Part shown: positions 7,761 to 15,268 of the stretch, piece by piece
Layout of the letters: each line of letters starts with the position of its first letter
Numbering within the stretch: position 1 is the first letter of the stretch
Assembly: GCA_050330955.1 (NCBI GenBank)
Contig: JBHJHJ010000246.1
Coordinates: 1-36,323 of the forward strand
Direction: 5' to 3'
Source of the DNA: JBCCAG01 sp050330955
GTDB lineage: Bacteria > Cyanobacteriota > Cyanobacteriia > CAKZMO01
Length of the DNA stretch: 36,323 nt
Notes under the pieces: model-generated
The model's database searches: none
The model's input: only the letters and a program-made list of their open reading frames with translations
Told to the model about the DNA's origin: nothing
Position numbers and translations under genes: made by a program

Positions 7761-8573
7761 CTACAAAACCCACTCAAGATACGTTGATATTAGCAGCTTG
7801 CCAACAAACAGGCTGAGAATGCCGCCCAGCGCTAAAAATGGCCCAAATGGCATTGCCTGTCGTCGCTTTAGACGTCCCGAAGCCATACCGACTCCTCCAA
7901 TTAGCGCCCCTAGAGCGCAGGCTAAAAAGCTGGTCAGCAGCAGTTGTTGCCAGCCCAACCATGCCCCCAGCAAGGCCGCTAGCTTCGCATCGCCGCCGCC
8001 CATAGCGGTCTGCCCGTAAAGGACCGAGCCCACAAACGCGATCGCCTCAAACAGCCAAAGCCCCAAGACTGCGCCAAGAAGGCTGGTAATTAGTTCGTCG
8101 GTGAGTCCAGCGGCCCCTGCGATCCTCCAGCCGAGTAGCCCATGAAAGACAAGACCTGCCACCAGCCCTGACTGGGTGAGGGGATTGGGAAGCCGTAGCG
8201 TGTCTAGGTCGATGAGGCTGAGGACTAATAACCAACTAATCAGGGCGCAATAGCCGTAGACAAGCGTCGGCTCTGGGAATCGCCACGCTGTAAGCAAAAA
8301 CAGCAGCCCCGTTGCGAACTCCACCAGGGGATAGCGAGGAGAGATGGGACGCCGGCAATAGCGGCAGCGCCCCCGCAGCATCAGCCAGCCAGCCACAGGA
8401 ATATTGTCCCGCCAGGAAAGCTGACGCCGGCATCGCGGACAGCGGGACGGCGGCCACAAAACCGACTGCCCTTGAGGAAATCGATGGGCCACCACGTTGA
8501 GAAAGCTGCCTACGGCCAGCCCCAGGACGAAGGCTAAAGCTGATGTAAAGATGGCGATCGCGCTTTCCTCCAC
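7761..8573 (-). CDS. pilD: Prepilin peptidase (type 4 leader peptidase/N-methyltransferase)
   Basis: The 270-residue polytopic membrane protein matches PilD. The cytoplasmic zinc loop has C45, C48, C70 and C73 (CPRC and CRYC). The N-terminal leader GLAVGSFLNVVAHR is typical. The two catalytic aspartates are in LIDLDTLRLPN (D124) and GGGDAKLAALLGAW (D195). It cleaves and N-methylates type IV pilins and pseudopilins at the inner membrane, supporting motility and natural transformation in cyanobacteria. The start is GTG at 8573; an in-frame stop lies upstream and no ATG intervenes. It is followed at once by the small DUF2007-like gene. No other pil gene is in the window. Confidence 0.95.
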   Translation of the reverse strand: MEESAIAIFTSALAFVLGLAVGSFLNVVAHRFPQGQSVLWPPSRCPRCRRQLSWRDNIPVAGWLMLRGRCRYCRRPISPRYPLVEFATGLLFLLTAWRFPEPTLVYGYCALISWLLVLSLIDLDTLRLPNPLTQSGLVAGLVFHGLLGWRIAGAAGLTDELITSLLGAVLGLWLFEAIAFVGSVLYGQTAMGGGDAKLAALLGAWLGWQQLLLTSFLACALGALIGGVGMASGRLKRRQAMPFGPFLALGGILSLFVGKLLISTYLEWVL

Positions 8574-8768
8574 TTTCTGGTCTAATTGACGGTAAATACG
8601 GGGGCAATACTACGACTTGAAAATCTGGCACTGCTGATTTGGGTATACATTTTGCGTGGACATGGCAGTTCCATGTCTCTACAGCGCATCTAACGCTACG
8701 AATTCATGCCTTGATTCATCAACGCCAAACTCATTTTAATAGCCTCATATCAACAGGATTATAGAGCC

Positions 8769-9044
8769 ATGTCTATCCTAGAACTGTTACTGCTGCTCGT
8801 CATTGCCGCAATCTGCGGCGGCATTGGCCAGGCGCTAGTGGGCTACTCCACCGGAGGATGCCTGGTCTCCATCGCCATCGGTGTCATCGGCGCATACCTC
8901 GGGGTTTGGATTGCTCGCGAGTTTGGGCTACCCATCTTGCTGCCGGTCGCCTTAGGTGACCAATCGTTTCCGATCATCTGGTCAATTATCGGTTCAGCAG
9001 CCCTAGCGGCTATCCTAGGGCTGGTGCGTCGGGGTTTGCGCTAG
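8769..9044 (+). CDS. GlsB/YeaQ/YmgE-type small membrane protein
   Basis: The 91-residue, strongly hydrophobic protein has three predicted membrane helices with glycine-rich packing: LLLLLVIAAICGGIGQALVG, CLVSIAIGVIGAYLGVWIA and IIWSIIGSAALAAILGLV. This arrangement matches the transglycosylase-associated/GlsB stress-response family, whose biochemical function is not established. It is a single-gene unit, divergent from pilD and convergent with the DUF456 gene 28 bp away. Confidence 0.8.
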   Translation: MSILELLLLLVIAAICGGIGQALVGYSTGGCLVSIAIGVIGAYLGVWIAREFGLPILLPVALGDQSFPIIWSIIGSAALAAILGLVRRGLR

Positions 9045-9071
9045 CGGCGTTAATTATTTATAGAACTAATA

Positions 9072-9611
9072 TCACAGGCTGCTGATGGTGGGATAGGTGG
9101 TCAACACAAACACCACGACAGCCAGTACGGCCAGCAGCCCATCCACAAGGTTGCCGACAATGGAGCCCAGCACTGTGCCCAGGCTGGCCTTAAAGGCCGT
9201 CTCTAAGCGATCGCTGCCCTGTAAGTCGCTGCGGTAGATATATTCCGCGATAAAGGCCCCGACGAACGGTCCCACAAAAATTCCCAACAGCGGCCCCCCG
9301 ATGGGAAGGGCCGGCAGCAGCCCAATCACCCCAGCTACCAACCCGACCAGAGCGCCAAATTGCCCCCAGCGGCTCGCCCCTGCCTGCTTAGCCCCCCAGT
9401 AGGCGGCCAGCAGCTCTACGGCGGCGCTGAGAATGAGCAGGGTAAACACCACGATTAAAGACCAGCCGATTCCGGTGAAGTTAGTGGCGATCGCCCACAC
9501 TAAAATCGAAATCAGAATCAGGCTCGCCCCCGGCATACCAGGAATGAGTTCCCCCAGGGCTCCCACAACCATTACGGCAACTAGAATCCAATATAGGGTA
9601 AACAGGTCCAT
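9072..9611 (-). CDS. DUF456-domain membrane protein
   Basis: The 179-residue protein consists almost wholly of hydrophobic helices and fits DUF456: VGALGELIPGMPGASLILIS, then VELLAAYWGAKQAGASRWGQ, then GPLLGIFVGPFVGAFIAEYI. The Gly-rich helices suggest tight helix packing like glycine zippers. The function of the family is unknown. It lies 17 bp downstream of the M48 protease gene on the same strand, so the two are likely cotranscribed and may share a membrane-quality-control role (inference). Confidence 0.85.
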   Translation of the reverse strand: MDLFTLYWILVAVMVVGALGELIPGMPGASLILISILVWAIATNFTGIGWSLIVVFTLLILSAAVELLAAYWGAKQAGASRWGQFGALVGLVAGVIGLLPALPIGGPLLGIFVGPFVGAFIAEYIYRSDLQGSDRLETAFKASLGTVLGSIVGNLVDGLLAVLAVVVFVLTTYPTISSL

Positions 9612-9628
9612 CTGCTTAAGTCTCCTTT

Positions 9629-10477
9629 CTACAGCCTGGGCTCAACGGTCTGCGCAAAGTCAGTTTCCCCTTCCTCAAGCTGGGGGGGAATGCCGCTGGG
9701 ATAGCGCTCTGCGATCATCGCTTCGAGGCGATCGATGCGGTTGTCGGGGTTGGGGTGGGTGCTAAAAAACTCTGGGGGTGCGCTGCCGCCCTGGGCATCT
9801 CGCAGCACCTGCATTAACTCTACGAGACCCTCAGGGCTATAGCCCGCTTCGGTCATAAAGTCGATGCCTAGGCGATCGCTTTCCAGCTCATCTTGGCGGC
9901 TGTACTGCAGGCTAATGAGCTGCTGCACGGCCTGGGCCAGGATGGCAGCCTGCCGCCCGTCACCGGGGTTATCGCTGGCCGCAATACCAATGGCGTTGAC
10001 CAAGAACGCCCCAAGCTGCTGCTTTGCCAGGTGCTCTGCCCCGTGGCGGGCAACGACGTGGCCCACTTCGTGACCCAAGACCCCGGCCAACTGCGCTTCT
10101 GTATCCAGTCGGCTCAGCAGCCCCGTGGTGATAAAAATCTGCCCGCCGGGTAGGGCAAAGGCATTCACGGTCTGGGGATCCCCTAACAGATGAAACTCAA
10201 AGGGGTAAGGTGATTGGTCCGCCCCTGACTCTTCAACCACCTCTGCCCCCACCTCATCGACGTAGGCCTGCAAGACGGAGTCGGAATAGAGGCCACCGGC
10301 CTGCGCTATTAGCTCATCCCTGGCCTGACGGCCCAGCACCACTTCCTCTTCGGGAGAAAGCTGCACCCGCTGGGTTTCGCCCGTCACTGGGTTTTCAGTC
10401 GTGCTGGTGAAGTAGCTAAATAGCCCAAATAGCGCAAAAGCAGCGCCAATAATTAGACGAACGAGTAGACGCGACAC
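9629..10477 (-). CDS. M48-family metallopeptidase
   Basis: The 282-residue protein begins with an N-terminal hydrophobic segment (LIIGAAFALFGLFSYF) acting as signal or anchor. The zinc motif HEVGH is at residues 136-140 and the third ligand E197 is in DELESDRLGIDFM. The context NAFALPGGQIFITTGLL and FFSTHPNPDNRIDRLEAM is characteristic of BepA/LoiP-like M48 peptidases, which degrade or assist misassembled envelope proteins. The start is GTG at 10477, with no better ATG nearby. It is the first gene of a two-gene unit with the DUF456 protein. Confidence 0.92.
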   Translation of the reverse strand: MSRLLVRLIIGAAFALFGLFSYFTSTTENPVTGETQRVQLSPEEEVVLGRQARDELIAQAGGLYSDSVLQAYVDEVGAEVVEESGADQSPYPFEFHLLGDPQTVNAFALPGGQIFITTGLLSRLDTEAQLAGVLGHEVGHVVARHGAEHLAKQQLGAFLVNAIGIAASDNPGDGRQAAILAQAVQQLISLQYSRQDELESDRLGIDFMTEAGYSPEGLVELMQVLRDAQGGSAPPEFFSTHPNPDNRIDRLEAMIAERYPSGIPPQLEEGETDFAQTVEPRL

Positions 10478-10584
10478 CGCTTTATCTCTGCCAAATTCGA
10501 CAAAATTTTTTGGATATTAGCACGTTGCTGCAAAGCGCATCATCTCCTAAAAGACAGGCATCAGGAACGCTGTGAGCCTGCGAG

Positions 10585-10658
10585 CCACACTATCAATTCT
10601 GCTCATAGATCCCATTACCGCTAACTTTTGATCATTTCTGACAGCGTCGATAGTGTGG
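10585..10658. repeat. Perfect 10-bp inverted repeat, 54-nt spacer
   Basis: CCACACTATC at 10585-10594 is exactly complementary to GATAGTGTGG at 10649-10658. The pair lies in the divergent spacer between the M48 gene and the 10711 gene. It could be a long-loop RNA hairpin or a paired protein-binding site; nothing visible decides between them. Confidence 0.45.
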
Positions 10659-10710
10659 ATACATCAGCCCAAAAGGTATGAATATCAACATTTAATCAGG
10701 AGGTCGAACC

Positions 10711-10980
10711 ATGCAAACTTGTGAACAGCGTTTTCAATATGAGAAGCTTGAACTCATTGCACCAAAGCAACCCCTTGGCGATCGCTTTCGCGCCTTTCTC
10801 CACAATCTAGGGGAATTTGTGCTCGACCTAGCGACCCTAGATCAAGACCCTAAAATTGCGGCAACTCGCGATCGCAACGGCAACCCGAGCTGGCGCGTTT
10901 ACGATCCGCAAAGTGGCTATGCCAACACCTTCAGCTCTGAAGATGAGGTGCGCTATTGGCTAGAATCGCGCCACCGCTAA
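10711..10980 (+). CDS. Small conserved-looking hypothetical protein
   Basis: The 89-residue soluble protein has a well-placed SD (AGGAGGT, about 8 nt before the ATG), three HIP1-type sites and no membrane segment. The sequence divides into a helical half (GDRFRAFLHNLGEFVLDLAT) and a short beta-like half (DRNGNPSWRVYDPQSGYANT then EDEVRYWLESRHR). I do not recognise a named family; the layout is typical of small cyanobacterial orphan proteins. The MOSC gene follows after 20 bp, so the two are probably cotranscribed. Confidence 0.75.
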   Translation: MQTCEQRFQYEKLELIAPKQPLGDRFRAFLHNLGEFVLDLATLDQDPKIAATRDRNGNPSWRVYDPQSGYANTFSSEDEVRYWLESRHR

Positions 10981-11000
10981 AGTTCAGCGTATTTCGCAGT

Positions 11001-11822
11001 ATGGTCACCCTCAGCGGACTCCACGTCTATCCCATCAAATCCGCCGCCGGTCTCTCCCTGACGTCAGCGGCTACAGCGCCCAGAGGGTTTCAGCACGATC
11101 GCCGCTGGATGCTGGTGGACAGGGCAGGGAAGTTTATCAGCCAGCGGACCTGCCCTAAGCTTGCCCTCGTTTCCGTGGACATAGGCGATCGCGAGCTGGT
11201 GATTACCGCCCCCGACCACGGCAGCCAAACCTTACCATTACAGCCTTCTGGCCCGTCGCGCATTCCGGTTGAAGTGTGGGGCGATCGCTGCAGCGCTATC
11301 CCCATGCCCGCTGTCGTCAGCGACTGGTTGAGTGCATTTCTAGGCACACCGTGCCAGCTGGTCTACATGCCGGAGGATTGCGATCGCCCTGTCGACCACG
11401 GCCAGTTCGCAGCGGATCGCTCAGATGACGCTGACACCGGATCGCCGCTGGTCAGCTTCGCCGACGCTTACCCCTTTCTGTTGATTTCAGAAGCCTCACT
11501 GGCCGACCTCAACCACCGGCTAGCGGTGCCCATCCCGATGAACCGCTTTCGGCCCAACTTAGTGGTGCAGAACTGCGACGCTTTTGCCGAAGATGGCTGG
11601 TCGCGGATTCAGATCGGCGACGCGATCTTTCGGGTGGCCAAGCCCTGCTCGCGCTGCACTATCACGACGGTAGAGCAATCCACAGGCCAGCGCGGCGCAG
11701 AACCCCTAAAGACCCTGGCCACGTTTCGCCGCTGGGACGGCCAAATCTGGTTTGGCCAGAATTTAGTTCAAGAGACCTCAGGCGTTGTGCGGGTCGGTGA
11801 TGCCGTGAAGATTCTAGCGTAG
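11001..11822 (+). CDS. MOSC-domain protein with N-terminal beta-barrel domain
   Basis: The protein has about 273 residues from ATG at 11001. A TTG-type upstream start at 10956 would overlap the previous gene and adds an unrelated extension. The N-terminal domain starts LSGLHVYPIKSAAG and continues FQHDRRWMLVDRAGKFISQR, the MOSC_N pattern. The C-terminal MOSC domain includes NRFRPNLVVQNCDAFAEDGW, RVAKPCSRCTITTVEQSTG and FGQNLV. The Cys in KPCSRC is the position that binds sulfur in the MOSC family of Moco sulfurase and mARC-like proteins. The exact reaction is unknown; handling of molybdenum cofactor or reduction of N-hydroxylated compounds are family possibilities. Confidence 0.9.
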   Translation: MVTLSGLHVYPIKSAAGLSLTSAATAPRGFQHDRRWMLVDRAGKFISQRTCPKLALVSVDIGDRELVITAPDHGSQTLPLQPSGPSRIPVEVWGDRCSAIPMPAVVSDWLSAFLGTPCQLVYMPEDCDRPVDHGQFAADRSDDADTGSPLVSFADAYPFLLISEASLADLNHRLAVPIPMNRFRPNLVVQNCDAFAEDGWSRIQIGDAIFRVAKPCSRCTITTVEQSTGQRGAEPLKTLATFRRWDGQIWFGQNLVQETSGVVRVGDAVKILA

Positions 11823-11830
11823 GCGATCGC

Positions 11831-12802
11831 TCAGGGCTTTTTCCAGAATGGCGTAATTTTAAGCAGCCGCCCCACCTGAGCCAGCTTTGACTTCTCGTAG
11901 AGGACCTGTAGCTTAGAAAGCTGGCGATAGGCCTGCTGAAGATCGGAAAACCTGCGCTTAAACTCATCCCGGCTTTCCCGCAGCGTCCCCACCCGCTGGC
12001 GCACCTGCTTCAAAATCTCCGTTTTCTCATCAGAGGCGTCGGCGACCGCTGTAAATTGAGCGTTCAACTGCTGAAAGAGGGCAAGCTCCGGCTCGAAAGT
12101 CGGGATTTGCGCAATTTGGGCGTCAAGCTGGTCGTTGGCGTACTGGTACAGCTCCAAGTCGAACTGATTGCGCTCTTCAATCATCGCGACAATCTCAGGG
12201 TCAACCGCCCGCTTGGGGCGATTTTGGTTGACGTTTTTGTTTTGGTAAAGAATGTTTTTTAGCCCAACGCGGTGGTGCATCAGCAGAACAGATTCATCAA
12301 ACCGCTCTGTAATCCCCACCACTGAGAAGTGGTCCTGGAAATGCTGCTTCGCTGAATCTAGCAATGCGCGGGTGGATCCCCCCTGGCGCTCCTTATACAT
12401 AATGCCTGCCAGCTTGTGGGTCTGGTTATTGTCCACCACGGAGGAGGTCTCCAGCCAGGTCTTAAGGGGAACGAACTCCTGAGGTGACTCGCGATTGGGA
12501 GGAAAGTAGATGAAGTAATACAGCGACAGCACCCGATCTACGGGGTGCCGCAGCATGGTTATATAGGTACTCTTTTGCGGCAGGTGTCGGTGAGCCCCAA
12601 AGGGGATGTGGCCGGCGCGCAGCACCCGCAGCGATCGCCGAGTTTCCTCTGGAATGGTCGCAACCTCATCGACAGACTGAGCATCCCTGAGAAAAAAGTA
12701 GTGCTCTGGTGCCACATTATTCTCTAGCAGACGGGCCAGCGTGGTTCCGCCCGTCTTCATGATGTGCAAAAACACCAAACAGTCTGTCGTACTTGTCCCC
12801 AT
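11831..12802 (-). CDS. Sulfotransferase-family protein with C-terminal coiled coil
   Basis: The 323-residue protein has the PAPS 5'-phosphosulfate loop near its N-terminus (FLHIMKTGGTTLARLLE, residues 11-27). A 3'-phosphate-type segment follows in ITMLRHPVDRVLSLYYFIYF, then VVGITERFDESVLLMHHRVG. This is the sulfotransferase family 2 (heparan-sulfate 2-O type) layout, transferring sulfate from PAPS to a saccharide or lipid hydroxyl. Residues about 235-310 are rich in Lys/Glu/Gln heptads and likely form a coiled coil, which is unusual for the catalytic core and may mediate oligomerisation. It is convergent with the MOSC gene 8 bp away. The acceptor is unknown; the glycosyltransferase operon later in the window is a speculative source. 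Confidence 0.88.
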   Translation of the reverse strand: MGTSTTDCLVFLHIMKTGGTTLARLLENNVAPEHYFFLRDAQSVDEVATIPEETRRSLRVLRAGHIPFGAHRHLPQKSTYITMLRHPVDRVLSLYYFIYFPPNRESPQEFVPLKTWLETSSVVDNNQTHKLAGIMYKERQGGSTRALLDSAKQHFQDHFSVVGITERFDESVLLMHHRVGLKNILYQNKNVNQNRPKRAVDPEIVAMIEERNQFDLELYQYANDQLDAQIAQIPTFEPELALFQQLNAQFTAVADASDEKTEILKQVRQRVGTLRESRDEFKRRFSDLQQAYRQLSKLQVLYEKSKLAQVGRLLKITPFWKKP

Positions 12803-12972
12803 GGGCTCCGATGATTCGAGTTACGTTCAGCATTTTGGGAATGCTGACGGGTGATTATGCAGGGCTCGGTGGCATAAGCACGGGCTTATTGCAAATCGCT
12901 TGTGGCAAAGCGCTCCTTGCAAATTAAAGATGTGCCTGCGCCAGTAACCGGCTTCTAACTGTCTATCACAAT

Positions 12973-14457
12973 ATGTCAACGGTCACCACACCTCATTATC
13001 GTCGTCGCCGCTTTGGGCCTGTAGGTCTGGGCCTCGCTGTTTTGGGAGTCGGCGGCGCTGCGATCGCCGCGCTGTTAATCTGGCGAGGAATGCGATCGCC
13101 CCTCCCCGAGCTGCCTCCCCCCCTGCCCCAGCATGGGACGATTCAGGCCTATTTCAACCACGCGGAGTCGTTTCGCTATACCCATCCCTACCGGGAGCGG
13201 CTCCGTCAGGGTCAGCTCCGTCAGGACCAGCTCCGCCCGGGAAATAACCTAGAGCAGATTATTGTTGAGGCGATCGCCAGCGCTCAGGTCTCTGTTGACA
13301 TGGCCGTGCAGGAAATCAACCTGCCCAACATTGCCGCTGCCCTAGCGGAGCGCCAGCGGGCCGGCGTGCAGGTGCGGGTGATCGTAGAAAACCAGTATCG
13401 CCAGCCCTGGAGCCGCCGCACGGCTGCGCAGATTGGGGGCCTCACCCCCCGCGATCGCCACAAGTACAGCGAGTTTCTGCGGCTGGCGGATGCCGACGGC
13501 AATGGCACCGCGTCACCGGCAGAGCAGCAGCAGCACGACGCCCTAGCCCGCTTAGAAGCGGCCAGCATTTCCATTCTCGATGACACCGCCGACGGCTCGA
13601 AGGGCAGCGGCCTAATGCACCACAAATTCTTAGTGATCGACGGTCAGACCGTGGTCACGGGTTCAGCCAACTTTACCGTGAGCGGTCTCCACGGCGACCT
13701 CGATTCTGCCGCGAGCTTGGGCAACGCCAACCACCTGCTGGCGATCGCCAGCAAAGATTTAGCCCGACTGTTTACCCAAGAGTTTGAGCTGATGTGGGGG
13801 GACGGCCCCGGCGGCCAGCCCAACAGCCGATTTGGGCTACAGAAGCCCTACCGCCCTGCCCAAACCCTGTGGATCGAAGACGCTCAGGTGGAGGTGCAGT
13901 TTTCCCCCACTTCCCCCACCCAACCCTGGGACGAGAGCGTCAACGGCCTGGTAGGGCGCTGGCTGACCCAAGCGAGCCAGTCCATCGACCTGGCCCTGTT
14001 TGTGTTCTCTGACCAGCGCCTCAGCGCCGCGCTCCAAACGCCCCACCGCCAGGGAATACCCATTCGCGCTTTGATTGATTCTGGATTTGCCTATCGCCCC
14101 TACAGTGAGGGGCTGGACATGCTGGGGGTTTCCCTGGTCAACGCCCAGTGCCGCTACGACGACGGCAACGCCCCCTGGCTGCCGTCCTTGCCTACGGTGG
14201 GGGTACCCACGCTGCCTGAGGGAGACGTGCTGCACCACAAGTTTGCCGTGCTGGACGGCCAGCGGGTAATCACCGGTTCCCAGAACTGGAGCGAGGCGGC
14301 CAATACCCGCAACGATGAGGTGCTGCTGGCGATCGCCCATCCCACGGTGGCGGCCCATTTTCAGCAGGAGTTTGACCGGCTCTACGCCCGATCGAGCATC
14401 GGCGTGCCGGGATGGCTAACGAAAAAGATTGACCAGGAGCGATCGCGGTGCCGCTAG
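12973..14457 (+). CDS. Phospholipase D-like protein with EF-hand loop
   Basis: The 494-residue protein has an N-terminal membrane anchor (VGLGLAVLGVGGAAIAALLI, residues about 17-36), a proline-rich linker and two PLD phosphodiesterase halves. The HxKx4D motifs are H216/K218/D223 (HHKFLVIDGQTVVTGSANF) and H421/K423/D428 (HHKFAVLDGQRVITGSQNW), both complete, so a catalytic site is expected. Between the first strand region and HKD motif 1 lies DADGNGTASPAE (residues 173-184), a textbook EF-hand calcium loop. A short repeat RQGQLRQDQLRPG is near residue 75. The likely activity is phosphodiester cleavage in the envelope or periplasm, with the substrate (lipid or nucleic acid) not resolvable by sequence. 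It is expressed alone. Confidence 0.92.
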   Translation: MSTVTTPHYRRRRFGPVGLGLAVLGVGGAAIAALLIWRGMRSPLPELPPPLPQHGTIQAYFNHAESFRYTHPYRERLRQGQLRQDQLRPGNNLEQIIVEAIASAQVSVDMAVQEINLPNIAAALAERQRAGVQVRVIVENQYRQPWSRRTAAQIGGLTPRDRHKYSEFLRLADADGNGTASPAEQQQHDALARLEAASISILDDTADGSKGSGLMHHKFLVIDGQTVVTGSANFTVSGLHGDLDSAASLGNANHLLAIASKDLARLFTQEFELMWGDGPGGQPNSRFGLQKPYRPAQTLWIEDAQVEVQFSPTSPTQPWDESVNGLVGRWLTQASQSIDLALFVFSDQRLSAALQTPHRQGIPIRALIDSGFAYRPYSEGLDMLGVSLVNAQCRYDDGNAPWLPSLPTVGVPTLPEGDVLHHKFAVLDGQRVITGSQNWSEAANTRNDEVLLAIAHPTVAAHFQQEFDRLYARSSIGVPGWLTKKIDQERSRCR

Positions 14458-14498
14458 GCTCACGCTATGCTTGAAACAATCGTCGTTCGCGTTTGCTG

Positions 14499-15041
14499 AT
14501 GGGCTTATTTTGCCTCAGGCGCCTCATTTCAAGTGCCTTGGTCCTCTGCTGTCTCTTTGCCTGTAGTCTCTTGGCCTACAGTCCCCCGGCTCAAGCCCGG
14601 CTGATGCAGGAGACCCTGGCCTCGGGAGAGCTATTGTACAAGTCGCTGCGATCGCTGCAGGATGACCACGGCTATAGCTGGCAACTGATTGCCTTTAAGA
14701 CAGACTCTGATCCGCTGGCCCGGCTGAGGCTCGTGGGGTTTCCCACCATTCCCCCTATAGATCACCAAGCTCCCTTAAAAGTGCAAGGCGATGGCGCTGA
14801 AGTATCCGTCCCTGATCAGACGCCCCGCTTTGGTGCTGCAGCGCCTCCCTCCACGGTGGCTCAGTACCCACTGGCCCCAATTGTGGCCGCTGCCGACACC
14901 CCATTTAAGGCCCTTACCCTAAAGATTCTCAGTCAGCAAAGCCAGCGGGACAGTCTCCATCTGCTGCACGTTCCGAAGAGCGTCGTTAGAGAATGGCAGG
15001 CTATCTTAAAGTGTGAGCTGAAGCCCTGCAGTTTCAATTAA
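14499..15041 (+). CDS. DUF3122-like exported protein
   Basis: The protein has about 180 residues. ATG at 14499 is preferred over the upstream TTG at 14493. It has a clear signal peptide (LISSALVLCCLFACSLLAYS, cleavage near AQA-RLM). The mature part starts with LYKSLRSLQDDHGYSWQLIAFK and RLRLVGFPTIPPIDHQAPLKV, matching the pattern I recall for the cyanobacterial DUF3122 family. The remainder (TPFKALTLKILSQQ, then SVVREWQAILKC) is less diagnostic. Function is unknown; a periplasmic or thylakoid-lumen location is expected. It is 41 bp downstream of the PLD-like gene and might share its transcript. Confidence 0.75.
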   Translation: MGLFCLRRLISSALVLCCLFACSLLAYSPPAQARLMQETLASGELLYKSLRSLQDDHGYSWQLIAFKTDSDPLARLRLVGFPTIPPIDHQAPLKVQGDGAEVSVPDQTPRFGAAAPPSTVAQYPLAPIVAAADTPFKALTLKILSQQSQRDSLHLLHVPKSVVREWQAILKCELKPCSFN

Positions 15042-15048
15042 GCTTGGA

Positions 15049-15090
15049 CTGAGCCCGTCCTCAAGTCCATTGTCTTAACGCTGGGCTCAG
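15049..15090 (+). other. Inverted repeat after the DUF3122-like gene
   Basis: CTGAGCCC at 15049-15056 is complementary to GGGCTCAG at 15083-15090, 26 nt apart, starting 8 bp after the stop codon. There is no U-tract. It could be a weak or factor-dependent terminator or a 3'-end stem. Confidence 0.35.
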
Positions 15091-15268
15091 CGGCGCACTG
15101 CAGTATAAATAGCACTGCTGAAGTGGTTCAGATTCGCTACATTAGGGCTATGAATCTTGACGCAGAAACGCTCCAGCTTGCTCGTCGTTTCCGGGTCGTT
15201 CAGCTAGCGCCGTGAAGAATTAGGAATCAGCCCCGTCTGCCGGTAAACAAGCTGCCAATTATTGCATT

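Noticed and set aside
13837..14358. 173-codon minus-strand frame opposite the PLD-like gene
   Set aside because: The plus strand carries the second HKD motif; the minus frame has no domain.
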